Positions 34,331-46,300 of a DNA stretch of 64,000 nucleotides are shown one piece after another. The notes beneath the pieces are model-generated. The model worked only from the letters and a program-made list of their open reading frames with translations, made no database searches and had not been told where the DNA came from. The translations under genes and the position numbers were made by a program. This DNA is from Struthidea cinerea (Eukaryota; Chordata; Aves; Passeriformes; Corcoracidae). Position 1 is the stretch's first letter; every line of letters begins with the position of its first letter. The stretch spans positions 84,170-148,169 of the forward strand of contig VZTI01000468.1 of assembly GCA_013397865.1 (NCBI GenBank), in the 5' to 3' direction.

Positions 34331-37300
34331 ATTAAAGAAGTACTTGTATAAAACAGTGGGTGTTCTGGCTGCATGCTGTTTGAAGCTAAAAATTTGTGCT
34401 TAAGCTCGTTCTTCTAGTAAGCAACAGAAATAACTCTCCTGTACTTTCTAAATGCTTAAATTTTGGTAATTTACTCTTGATAGCAGGTTTTCCAAAGCTG
34501 TTTAACTGGGAACTAGCAATACATTGCTAGTATGATATTGTGAGGTTGTTTCCAAAATGTTCTTGAAATATTAACTGTCCTTTTCCCATTCACATCTATA
34601 TGTTCCTCTGCAGCCAGACCATCAAGTTAAGGGAAAAATTATCAAGGACTGTTCAGAATTTTGCCCACTATTTGCCTGCAGCTGAAAAATGGGGAAGCAT
34701 TGCACAAGATAAACTATAATTCCCCCTCTATCTCTCGACAATAAGAGAAAAAAATAGTAGTGTCTTGAGTTAAATATGAAATGTACCTTAAAATTAGATG
34801 GCTAGCAGCAAAACCCCCTTGGGCCAGGCCAGTTGGAAGATAATGTCCCTGAACTAAGGCACTTTATCTAACAAGGTTGGATCACAGGAAAGGAATGTGA
34901 GCACCCCAACTTCTGAGTGCATGCTGTGCCATAGAGAAATTGCATGGCTTGTTTCAGGCTGCTTAGGATGAGGGTGGTGTGAAGTGTTCCCTTTGCTCAA
35001 AGAGGAGATGTTTTGATTACAAGCTTAGGAAAAAAGACAGTTGTCTATTGATATTGTAAAGATTTTTTTTCTTGTGTTCTCAAACTTCTGTGTTGGAATC
35101 CTTGCAATTATTTTGGTCAGCCATGGAGCAGTAAATACTTGCTGAAGTTCTAGAAAAGGTAAAACCAGATGACAAACTGTCTTTTTATTATGTGTTGATA
35201 GAAAACTAAAATACTTTTTTTAGGTACCTTAGAAGCAAGCTTGATAATCACTTGTAACAGGAAATGTAACTCATTTCTAGTTTCTCTGTTTAGGTAAGGG
35301 CCAAAAAGCCTTGACGTGTTGTGGTTTGGGTTTGTTGTGTATCTATCATCCAGAGGCACAAAACAGGACCTAGAGGGGGTTTTGTGTCAAGAACTTAACT
35401 CCCTCCAACTGCTAGAAACAGCAGCCCATAGCCCATGCAGTGTGTCTTACACACGTCCCCTCCTCTGACTTTTGCATGTGTGACTGTAATTTGGCATTTA
35501 TTTACCCATCATGTTCTTTTGAACCTGTTTGGTATTAGACTAAAACTATCCAAGCAGTACAAGCAGGAGAGTTTGCAGGAGGAAGCTCTTGAGGATCGTG
35601 GAGAGCTGGGTATTGCATAGTGCAGGTCCTTCTCCCTCACCCTGCAGCTTTCTACTTGCTGGCATGCCAGGTACAAATCCAAACTGCTGGCACATCACCC
35701 AGGCAAATATTCTGATGTTCTCACTGAAGCATGGGAAAGGGCTCCCAGGAGAAGCCGTGTTTCTTAGAGGCCTCAGCTGCAGCTGTGGTTTCTGGAGATA
35801 ACACTTGATTAAATGAAAGCTGCTGCTCAGCACAGCTTGTGGAGCCACAGTACCATCCCCTGCTCTTTGTGCTCACAGCTCCCCTTGATTGGGCTGGGCT
35901 GAGGAGCCTCTTGCAGCAGGATGCAGCTGTGATATGGTAACTTGTGTGGGAGCAAGCCTTGCCCACCCTGAGCAGCCTCCAGGGGCTCTCTGGTCCTGCC
36001 TTGTCCCGTTGTGCTGCTCAGGGGTAGCCTGAGGGTTCTCCCTTGTGCCTCCCAGTAGTGATGCCCCAACAGCTCCCTGGAAGTGCTTGTTGTTGTGTAG
36101 AAACCCCTGAGGTGCTGCAGTTACAGACGTGTGTAGGGAAGTTTCTCAGGAAACACAGCTACTCCTGGTAACAAGGCTTCTTTGGAAGCTCCCAGCTGTC
36201 AAAATTCTGGAGCCTCCTCTTGGAGTCATGTTGGAAGCTCATGGACAGCTCCTTCTCCTTAACCAAAGACATATTTTTGCTATAGACCACATATAGCCGT
36301 CGTGTTTAATTCTGGAAAAATGCATGCAAGTGCCATGAAGGTGACTGGAAGAGCCTGCTCTCAGGGGGAAGAGGCAGCAAAACTCTGCTCTAGGTGCCAA
36401 GTGCTAGGCAGGGGCCCTAAATGAGGTATTCTCTACATCCTTGCTGGGTATTGCTGAAATCCAGCAAGAAAGACACATGGGAAACTTCTTGGGTGAAAAA
36501 CATTGATACTACTGTGGTCTATTTTACAAGATAATTATATTATTTTCATATGTTTGGGTGTTTTTGCCTAAAACTGTGTGCATGTTTGGGTTCTTTAGAT
36601 TCAGTAACTACAGCTTTATGAAACTTCTGATGAACTGAAAAGGGACTTTTTTTTTTAAATGGCAATAAAAATCTGTCCTTTGTTTTACTGGTAACCCTAA
36701 GTATCAAGTGATTTGTTTTTTTTCTTGCTGTGCAACCAAAAAGTCTTTTTTCCCAAGCTGCCCTGCAGTGAGAGGGGAGTGCTTCTCATTGCTCCTTGTT
36801 TGTTGGTCCCAGGAATGTTCTACCAATGAATTACTTTGCAAATCTTTTGAGGTATAGACTTCTAATTTTGTACCCTGTCCTGTTGGTACCCCTTGGGCAT
36901 AGACACTGATTAACAACATACCTGTAAGGCACAATACATAATCCATAGGTATTGATACTGAGAGCTGTAAATGTCAAGAGAAAACATGGCTCAGGACTGC
37001 TGTTACCAGGGTCTAATTAGATATCTCCGGCACCCTCACCTACTAGGTCAGGCCTTCAGTGAAAGATTTGGTTCTGAGTGCTAGTACCTTATGAAACTGT
37101 AATTTTTTTAATCCAGGCTTAATACTCTTCCTTCTGAATAAGTAGGTTAAATGCGCCGTGTTAATTTGAGAGAGAATGTAGCAGTAAGAGGCAATCATGT
37201 ACAATTGGAAAGAAATATTTACGGTCAGTTTAGCGGGATCAGCTATCAGATGACCTCTGACATCCACCATCATCTACTAAAGAGCTAATTAGCTGTAAAA

Positions 37301-38953
37301 GTAGATGACAAGTCAATTGCATCAGCACAAAGGATGAATTTGTCTTTTTGGGTTTTACCGATAATGAAGTCTGCTAGATAAAGGTAGGCAGAGAGCCACC
37401 TGTGTGTGAAAAGCAAACTTTCCTGAAGGAAGGTTGAAAGAAGATGCAATTGCAAACAGAAGCATAAAGGCAGGGTAAAGGTACAGGGTGAGGGGGTACT
37501 TGTGGTGAAATGGGTGGAGGTTCTCATAGCTACAGTGAGGTAATGAAGCACAAGAAACAGTTCAGTCCATGGACAGTAGATTTATTTCCATGCTAATTCA
37601 GATTGTCCTGGCTTTTAAAAAGCTGAGCATCCTCATTGCAGCTCTTTGAGGATGACTTTTTTTTTTGGTCAGTGCTGTACCATGCTGTTCTCTGCATAGA
37701 ATGTTGCATTGGTGGCTTTACCCAGTGCCACCTCAGGTTTACCCCTTTTCTCTTGCTGCGTCTGGAATCTTGGTTGTCACTGTGATCACAGTTTACAGCA
37801 CAAAGACTGGATCTACTAGGGGACTTAAAACCACTAGTTACTAGTTAAAAAATATAGTGAGGGGAAAATGGGAGCAAACTGCACTTTGTAGTATGAGTTG
37901 GGCTCTGTGGGGTATAGTAAATATAGTTAGCAAGTGATTCCCACTTCTATAGTGGCACAATTAACAACACTGACTAATAGAGAGAAATAGAAAAGCTGAA
38001 ATAAGGAGTGTTTACTTTTGAAGGGGACCTGCATGGAGTTATGCTCACATGCAGAATATGTTGGTGCTTTATGCCATTCTGCAAATGCTTCCTCTGTGTT
38101 AGCAAGTGGGTCAGGGATGGTTGCCACTGTAATTTTTGTGTACACCCCTGAGTTTCTGGAGCATTAACCCTAACCCAGGCCAGGTTGGTCTCAATTGTCT
38201 TCTGCTGCTGAAACACTCTGACAGCTGTTACAATTATGGCAGCTGCTTTGTCATCATTATATGGTTGAAATAAAAACCAAAATGAAAACAACTCAGGCCA
38301 GTTTCTAAGGTTCATAGCTGAGCACAAATCCTCAACAAAGCTGAGGAGAGTTTACTCGATTGTTCCAAAAAACTGGATCAGTTTTTAAACTGTAACTGTA
38401 GGAAAGTCTCAAAACCCCTGAAAACCCTTAGCTAGGATGTTTTAGCCCTACTGAACTTGGCAACTTCTACACCACTGTGGGCTCTAGTTAACTGGACTAC
38501 CTTTAAAGAGGCTTCATGAGTTAAGCCACTGGGACCTCATAGCTGAGCTACTTTGGTTTTGAGAGACCTATGGGGTCCTAATGATTCAAGTGATAAATTC
38601 AAGCAATTCAAAAGGGAAAGCGTGAATCTCCTGCCTAGGCCCATGCTGGACAGCAGCATCCCTGATGCATTCAGCCAGGAACTCACAGGGAAAGAGTGGT
38701 GTGCAGAAAGTAGCACTCTACTGCTGTACTGTGTGCTTTAACTTGTTGGTAGAAATGCTTCAACAATAAAAAGAGATCCATATAAATTCAAACTACAGTC
38801 CAGAGCAGATTGAATTTTTATATGTATGAATAATGCAAGTTTAGTTAGAATATCTTTTATTTTTTTTAGTTTGAAGTCATTTGAGGATGTGGGGCACAGT
38901 AAAGATTATCTATCGAAGTCTGCAATGCTCAACCGTTTGTGTTGCTTTTCATA
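34331..38953. other. Unique non-coding sequence, no gene seen
   Basis: No gene or clear repeat was recognised. The 117- and 100-codon minus-strand frames at 37974-38327 and 35546-35848 have no recognisable domain. T-rich runs occur near 36646-36655 and 36714-36723. Confidence 0.5.
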
Positions 38954-39006
38954 TTTTTAATAAAAAGCCCTTTTTGAAAAGACCTTTTCAAATGATTTAT
39001 TAAAAA
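38954..39006. repeat. Nested palindrome (two pairs of inverted arms)
   Basis: Outer arms TTTTTAATAAA (38954-38964) and TTTATTAAAAA (38996-39006) are exact reverse complements. Inside them TTTGAAAAG (38973-38981) and CTTTTCAAA (38984-38992) are also exact reverse complements, two bases apart. The two pairs are nested, so the 53-base stretch can fold into one long hairpin or cruciform with one asymmetric internal loop (8 bases against 3). It holds AATAAA on the plus strand. It could be the remnant of a foldback transposon, a conserved element with paired factor sites, or chance in AT-rich DNA; the nesting makes chance less likely. Confidence 0.65.
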
Positions 39007-39164
39007 GGGGAACACTTTCTTCTGCTGTTGCCTCCTTATATTTTATTCGGACTCTTCTATCATGCCCACTTCTGTGGTGCATGAACGCTTAGCTACCAGT
39101 GCACTACAGATGACCAGCATGAAATAGTATAAAACATCATATATCCCATCAGTGAGAAAGCACG

Positions 39165-39540
39165 ATGAAAGATTTTAAAGGGCTGTACAGGTCAGGGACA
39201 GCACGTTGGAGCTAATGTGAAATCTGACTGGCATGATGGAGACAGAGGTGGAATTACACACTTACTCCATCTGGTGCCAGTCAGAATCCCAGCAGCAACG
39301 TTTGGTACCAGCTCCAGCTGTTAATTGTGTGTTCAGGGAGGCTGGCAAAAAGGCCATTACAGTGGTTCAAATTGAGTGAAACAAAAAAAGCAGGAGCAAA
39401 TACCTTTGTTTCTGAAAGGGCAACTTGCTGGCACAGTCAGTTGGTGTTCCTGAGGTAGAAGATGGTGCATTGCTCAACAGAGAACTTCAGCTGCGTGTGT
39501 TGAATTCCAGGTGCAAGGAAAAGTCTGTCTCCTAAACTGC
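39165..39540. repeat. Old LINE-derived relic (L3/CR1-like 3' region)
   Basis: The segment containing GCAGCAACGTTTGG, ACCAGCTCCAGCTGTTAATT and GGCCATTACAGTGGTTCAA (about 39292-39372) parallels a widespread old amniote LINE segment in which a CAGC-GCATTCTG-CACCAGCTGCAG block is followed by GCATTGCAATAGTCCAA. Flanking parts (AGGGCTGTACAGG, GACTGGCATGATGGAGACAG) also fit in order. I recall this arrangement from L3/CR1-related relics in amniotes but cannot assign an exact family or orientation. It lies 440 bases upstream of the second solo LTR and is much older. Confidence 0.42.
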
Positions 39541-39975
39541 TTGCTAAGGGAATAAATTGCAGTGATGCTTTCAAAATAAATAAATGAAAGTAAGAGACTG
39601 AAGGCAGGGTATGAGATGGCTTTTGCAGTACTTTTGAGTTTTAGTTAAAGAACGCTTCAGGTAGTTACTTCAGGCTTTGGGATGGCCAGAAGGCAGCCTA
39701 GTTAGAACAGAGGGTGTAATTTAGTAATAAGGCAATGGTATGAGCACTGGTGATGGTTCAGTTTGACTTGGGAATTGATGTAAAAACAGGTACCTAGGAA
39801 AATAATAGAATTTATGGATCTACATCTCAATACTGGCCAAAGGGAGAAGAAACAGAAGTGGAGAAGATTTGGGCCTTTGTTACACAGGGTAATGTGTCAG
39901 AAGAGAGAAGTGCAGAGGGCCCAATTCAGCATCCTTATGTGCCTCACCTTCTCATGTAAGTGAAATACTCACGCA
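39541..39975. other. Unique non-coding sequence before LTR copy 2
   Basis: Short unique stretch between the LINE relic and the LTR. No gene, hairpin or clear repeat was recognised. Confidence 0.5.
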
Positions 39976-39982
39976 CCAGGAA
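39976..39982 (+). repeat. Target-site duplication, left (CCAGGAA)
   Basis: CCAGGAA directly precedes the TG of the LTR and is repeated at 40355-40361. The match is seven bases, extending to nine if the final CA of the LTR is counted as flank, so the true duplication length is ambiguous. Six bases, as at copy 1, would need one chance match or a one-base shift of the LTR edge. Confidence 0.8.
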
Positions 39983-40354
39983 TGTAGGTGCTAAAAAGCT
40001 AGAAACAGAGAAATTCTTCAGCCTTTTCTCAATATTCTGTGAGAAGACTGTCTTTCCTATGTAAACTATTTTAAACAAGGTCACAGTTTCATAAACTTCT
40101 TGCACCCGCAAGCTGTTTTGCAAGATTGTTATGGCTTTGACCTTGAAAATATTATGGAATAGGTATCTTAAAACTTGGCCAATCCTCTCAAGGGGTGGAT
40201 GGCCGAGGAACCAATTACCTATTGCCACTCAACACACTTTTTGCGATCTATCCTATATAGCAGTCAGAAAATTATTAAAAGCTTTGGCTTCCACTTGTTC
40301 ATGAGCCTGGACTCTGTGTCGTTTTCTTTATGCGCCTCGGACATAACAGCGACA
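39983..40354 (+). mobile_element. Solo LTR of an avian class II-like endogenous retrovirus (copy 2)
   Basis: This is a 372-bp LTR in plus orientation, beginning TGTAGGTGCTAAAA and ending CAGCGACA, flanked by CCAGGAA on both sides. CCAAT (40211-40215), TATATA (40254-40259) and ATTAAA (40274-40279) stand in that order, followed by the GTGTCGTTTTCTTTATGC-type U5 typical of avian class II LTRs. It is about 95% identical to the minus-strand copy at 22605-22979 and has different target duplications, so the two are separate integrations of one family and not the two ends of one provirus. No internal retroviral sequence adjoins it. Open frames on both strands within it are shared DNA, not genes. Confidence 0.85.
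40211..40279 (+). promoter_or_regulatory. LTR core promoter and poly(A) signal (copy 2)
   Basis: CCAAT box at 40211-40215, TATATA at 40254-40259, ATTAAA at 40274-40279. All three motifs are intact in both LTR copies. Between the copies the main change nearby is an indel of four bases just after ATTAAA. Activity is unknown. Confidence 0.55.
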
Positions 40355-40361
40355 CCAGGAA
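40355..40361 (+). repeat. Target-site duplication, right (CCAGGAA)
   Basis: Exact copy of 39976-39982, directly after the CA end of the LTR. Confidence 0.8.
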
Positions 40362-43300
40362 CATGGGGTTTCAAGTCTTTATATTCTAAAATAAATAATT
40401 TTCAGGAAGTAGTGCATGACAAAAGCGTGCAAATCTTAAATACCCAAGGCACAGCATGTAAATATCAAAATACCAGGAGGGCAATTAGAGATGAGTTTTA
40501 GCTACATGTTTAGCTACAGTTAGCTGCTCATCACAAAGGGTGTGAGATACTTGAGTGTTCTCTATATCATACAGCGACAAAGCTCATGCACTTGGCTGAA
40601 CACTCAATGTACCTTCCTGGAATGCTTTGCCTTTCAAATCTATGCGCAAACAGCTGACTCTGCACTGCAGTGTTTGTTGTACCTGTCCTCATCAGGTCTG
40701 TACAAGCTGGAGGAAAAATGTTGACGGAAGGAATCGATAGAGTAAAGAATGATGAACCAATGAAAGGAATCTGACTGAAAGGCCACAATGGAGACCACAA
40801 CAGTCATGACAGTATCATAATTGTCATTTTGGGGGGGTGCTAAATTAAAGTGCTAGCACAGAAATAACAGAATCAATAATTTAAACCTCGGCAAGTGTAA
40901 GGTTTTAGAAGAAAAGGCCAAGAGCAGAAACTATTGTATCCAGAAGAACACTTTCCCTACTCTTTAGTTTACCAGCACAATCATCAGTCATAATGGGATT
41001 CCAGGCCTGTTTGCAGACTCCTTCAAACAGCAATAGTATGTCAAGGAACTGGAGGGTGTGGGGGAAAGGGCATTTCTATATGCGGAGATTAACAGATGTC
41101 GGGCTTCTCCTGGGTTGTATTGCTGAGCACAAAACAGGTGACTTCCTGATAAGTCCATTTTTTCAGCTAAAAGATGATTCTGCCTTTTAAATTTGTGTTT
41201 TGAGGGTACTTTTCTATACTTGCATGGGTGGCAACTGTAGAAGTCCATATGCGACTTTCAGCTTTGCATTGGAATTATGTGGATTGGTGTCAGCCGTAGT
41301 AAAGCTGTGGCTTCAGATCTTGTTTCATGAATTCTCCTTCTGTTAATATTTGCCATGCTTGGAGTATAGAGCAAGAATGACTGAAGGTTTACAAGACTTA
41401 TGGAACCTTATGTAGGACTGTGTCACGATGGGTAAGAAAATAAGTTCTTTTAAAATCTGTGACAACACTCCTGTGCACAGCAGCTGAGTTTTAATTTCAT
41501 GAGTTGAAAGATCTGTTTACATTTGTAAGAAACTCAAAGACGGAAAACAGAAGAATGGGCAAAAAAGACCTAAACTTGACAGGAGGAAAGGAAGTTAAAA
41601 ACTGGAAGTGAAAAAGAAGTATAAAGGAAAAATGGGAAAGGATATGTAAAAACCTTACTAGATGCCTTGAGGAGCCATATTTATTAAGGTAAAATCAGAG
41701 TTGAGGCTGGCTGGCCTCTAGAAAAAAAGATGCCTCTCACAGGGGCTGAGTCAAGGGGAGTTATCTCTCTCTTGACCTGCTGGCACCTCCCTTCCTGATT
41801 CAGCAGTGTTCGGGGACTAATCTTTGCAGAAGATCAGCTCTTAAAAAAATTATGAGCCAACAGAGAGTCTCAAGAGCTCTGTGTAATTTTGAAATTGTGA
41901 TCACTGGTACGTGGTTCCTTAGTGCATGCAAGTCTCTAGTGCTATGAAGGTGGAAAGAAATGCTATTTAATCCTAAACCTGAAAGTTCGGTTGGTGGGCA
42001 GGTTTTGGCTGTAGCCTTCATTGGTTATCATGCATAATAAGGAAAGGTAAATTTTAAAGTAGGAAAATTAATTGTAATTGTCAAGAAATACCTTACCTTG
42101 TTCTGAGGAATTAGGCTTTGTGAGTAAGTCTGCATTTGCCATGAAACAATCAAGCCTGAGCTCTTAATCCTTACTGTTTTCTGACTCTATACTGCAACTG
42201 CACCTTATCAGGATCTCATATTACTTAGGTTTTTCTGAACTCTTCTATTTTGCCTGTGTTGCACTCACCTTATTCAAGGCTGACAAACACCATGTGGCAT
42301 GCACCAATAGCTTTTTTCAGATGCACTCTGCTTTAATTACCATGTGTCAAATATTTTCAACCAGCTTGTGCTCTTGCAGAAAAAAATTAAACGTCTCCAT
42401 AAAGCAGTAAAAAAAAGTATCCAAAACTAGGCTAAACTTGAACCATGAATATATTAATGAAAATCTCAATCTGTTCATGGGCATTTTGTGAGCCACAAAA
42501 AGCAGCATTAATCAAGTCTATTACTCGATTTGCGTTTTTCACTTGATGGTAGGAAATGTCACAGCATTTGGCCCTCTAAGTTCTGGTAGTAACACAGACA
42601 AGGGAACTTGATTTTCTACTTTCTCTTCAATGTGTCTATTCTTTATAACTTTTGTTTGAGAATAAGATTTTCTCCTTCTGAGGGCTGTAAGGCAGAAGGT
42701 GTGTTAGTTAGCTCGGGCAGTGTCCATGTTGGAGCCAGCAGCCTGGCCAGTCTGTTAGAAGATGTATTTCCCTGTACCCTCAGATGAAAACAAAGCCTGG
42801 CACTTGGAGTGTGTGTCCTGCCCATAATTCATGCTGGAGGTGTCAATCAGTAAGCTAAAAATGTCTACAGGTGTCTGTGTCGGTGTTCACAGGGTAATAC
42901 TGCTTTTCATTTTCTAGTGCAGGGCATTATTCCAGTAATGGCACCATTCCCAATGTTTCTGTGAGCTTGCCTGGGAGTAAAGCATAGCACCTGAATATAG
43001 GTCAGGGAAGGACGTTGTTATAACTTGTGTCCTTGATGGAAACTGGTATGTGCTGAATTTGCAAAAAGTCTGAGTTCAGTGTCATCCGTTTTCAGTATTT
43101 CCCGAACAATTGATTTATTTCACATTATTAATGAACTTTGCAGCCGTTCCACTTGTCAGGCCTACTCTGCAGGGGTCAATAATGAGAGGAAACCTGATGT
43201 TAGTGGATCCAGCTTAAGTGATTCTGTCATGCTAACGATTCAATATATCAGGACAAATGTCAGCTCCCTCCAATATGTTAATTCCTCTGATCCTATTTGC

Positions 43301-46300
43301 ATAAACTACAGTCAATGAAATACAAGTTTTCCCTCTAGGATAGTTAATGGAGATTTGTAAAGGATTTTTTATTTTCCTTTTTCTGAGTTTCTAAGAAGGC
43401 TGGGGAGAATGGGACCTTATTCCTGAACTCCATGTGTCACCTGGAAGCAAAGATGTGGTTTTACTTGAACTTGAGCTCTTTGAGGTGTAGGTTTAGCAAC
43501 CAGGTTAGGTGATAGTAGAGATGAGGACTGAGCATCCATTGTATCTGATTTTGTAGGTCTCGGAAGGGATTGCTTGTGGGGTTGATTTCTGGACTCCTGT
43601 GCTCAAAAGAGAGGATTAACCCCTCATGTTAGTGGGCTGTGAGATATTTCCCAGCTTTTCTGGCAAAAATGTTGCCAAATTCTGTGTCTTCATAAAATGG
43701 AACCTCTCAGCACAGTACCCTTGGTAGCTCTGCGCTGGAAAGCTTTTGGAGTGCGTACTTCTGCCTCTCTGTTGTCTTATCTTAGTTCTCAGTTGCTGAA
43801 GCTGAAGGTTTTTCTTGGATTTAGTTCTGTGAAATGCTTACCTGTGGCTCATAAGTTCTTTAACGTGACTTTAGCATGGTTTGCACCTGAATTTACCACA
43901 GGAATGACCTTGCTTACTCATTAAAATGCAGTTCTGTGGCCACCAGCCTTCCTTTAAGAATTAAAAAAAAAAATACTTTATGAACATTAGAAAGATGAAA
44001 AAAAAATTCCCCGGATATTTTGTGGTATAGATATTATTTGTTTCCATGCACTTTCTTGTGGCCTGTGTACTGCCTTGCTTGGTACCTGAAGATGCTACAG
44101 TATTTTAGTAACTTACACATTTTTTTTCCTCAAACAACTTAAAGGCATGTATTTAAAAAAAAGTTTTGCTGAGGTTCTCTGTCACCACTTTACTTCTACC
44201 AAGATTAAATTAAAAATGAGGGATTTTGTTTAGTGCTTTCCCTCTTCCCTGAATTTTTTGAGATAATGCTTCAATGTTTAGCCATACAATAAAAGCATGG
44301 AATACTAATGGTTGAAAACACCATGAGGGGAAGCAGTCTTTCCCACAGAGTGTTAAAGTTTCTCAGGACAAAAAAAGACAAGTAGCTACTACTTTGTTTT
44401 CTTCTACTTCCTCTGCGTATGAAATCACTTTGATAGATCTGCAGGAAGAGATTTAGTTGCAGATGGCAGAGGTCAGTGTATTGTGTATTCAATGTAGTCA
44501 ATAATAAAGTCAGGACTTATGCTAACTGAATGTTAATAAGGAATCACAAGGACCTTGGAAAGTCATTATGTCTGGTCATTTGCTTCACAATATTGCTCCG
44601 AACAGGCTCTGGAGGCCAATGCAAGGGGATTAAAAAAATAATCTGGAGGAATAAGGGAAAGCGGAAAGGCTAAAAATAGAAGGTTTGTGTAATGTGTAGC
44701 AGACCATTGTAAAGACAGAGAAGAAAACCATCTTACTTCATTAAATTACTTCAGCATTGAGCCTCATCCTGGTCATCCTTTCTCCCCATGAGTTTGCTGT
44801 CCTGTTGGCCGTGGAGATCATGGTGAAGCTACGTGTTTTTCCTGTAGGAGCAGAAATCTTTAGCTGCAGCTGTAAAAGAGAAGTGACACACTGCGTTCAG
44901 TTGTCAAGATTACAGAGGAAATAGACACAAAACGTAAGTGGGTTAAATCCTGTAGCTCTAGATAATAGCGCAAAATTTTTGTTTGCAGGATTTTCGTGTC
45001 TGAACAATTGAAGATTTGTCCTAGGAGCTCTATTTTTGGGTTGGGCTCAAAAGGAGAAAACTTTAGGCTATAGCATGACCTAGGTCAATAGTCTCTCCTT
45101 CCTGCAAACCAACTATTTATTGTCCCTTCTGTTGAGTTGTTACTGCTTTGTGTCTCAATGTTGGAATGACCAAAAGTGAAAGAACAAAAACTTCAAATCC
45201 TAAATTGAATGACTTAACAAAGAGATCTTTGGAGGAGTAATCTCATTGTACTTGATGGAGGATTTTAGTGCAGCCTCCTCATCCTTGTTTCCAGAGGCTG
45301 TGAAGGAAGGAAACCTCTCTCAAGGCATTATCAATGCAGTCAGTGAGCACACAGGAGATGTTGCTGCCCTGTGATATGTGGTTACCCCTCTCCTGGCTGA
45401 TTGAAGCTCCAGCCTTCATCATTTCATTGAGCCATGGCCAGTCCTGCGATATACCCAGTTCTACTTGGCTATGCATGATACTGTGTCTGTGCCACTGAGC
45501 TGGCCTCCACTAGCTAATTTATTGCAAATGCCTATAAAATGCATGTAGAAGGCAGATAGGTCTGTCATAAATCTCAAAGAGTTAGCTTAATGCTCCTATT
45601 GTTTGCAGGCTGGGTCTGTGGGCATAATGCCTGTGTTCATTATGATTTGGTTCAAGGGTAAGAGTTCAGTAGACAAAATTGCTGGTTTTACAGCAATGTT
45701 CCAGTATATTTACAGTGGGAAGGACCAGTGAGAGTGTTAATATTGCATTGAATTCCATTACTGCACAAGGTTCAAACCCTTTACATAGGGCACCTTAATT
45801 TCCAGCAATTTTACAGCAGTGAGGAAACTCAGCCTCTGCACAGAAAGTCAGTGTGGGACATAGGGCTTCAGATGATCTGGGGTTAGGAAAATTGATAGTC
45901 TCATTTATAGGTATGCTCTAGTCGATGAAGCCATGTCCCCAATACAGGTGAAACAGCTTGAATCTGGAAAATTGCAGCCTGGTGAGTGAAAGGGCTGCCA
46001 TTGGGATTAATGAATTTTTCTTGTCATGCAGTCTCAAGATTTGGGCACAAAACATTTCTGCTGCCGAGTCCTCCAGAACCAGGAGTGACTTGTACACTTT
46101 AAAAAATGTTACTTGTGTTCAAAAATATTAGGACCTGCAAAGCACTGCATTTTGAGGCATATCACTTCCTTACCCAGCTCCTACAAAAAGTTGAGCTAAA
46201 TATGATTCAGAGTTTTCCTAACCCATCCTCTTGCAGATGTGAAACCAGGTAGTGATTTAGTTCATCATCCTGAAGGCAGTGTGCATGTTGAGCCTTTCCT

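Noticed and set aside
22605..40354. The two LTRs as the two ends of one provirus
   Set aside because: They are in opposite orientation, have different target duplications, and no gag, pol or env sequence lies between them.
40175..40501. 108-codon plus-strand frame matching the minus-strand frame at 22581-22787
   Set aside because: It is sense-strand U3/U5 sequence of the LTR running into unique flank. LTRs of this type do not encode protein there.
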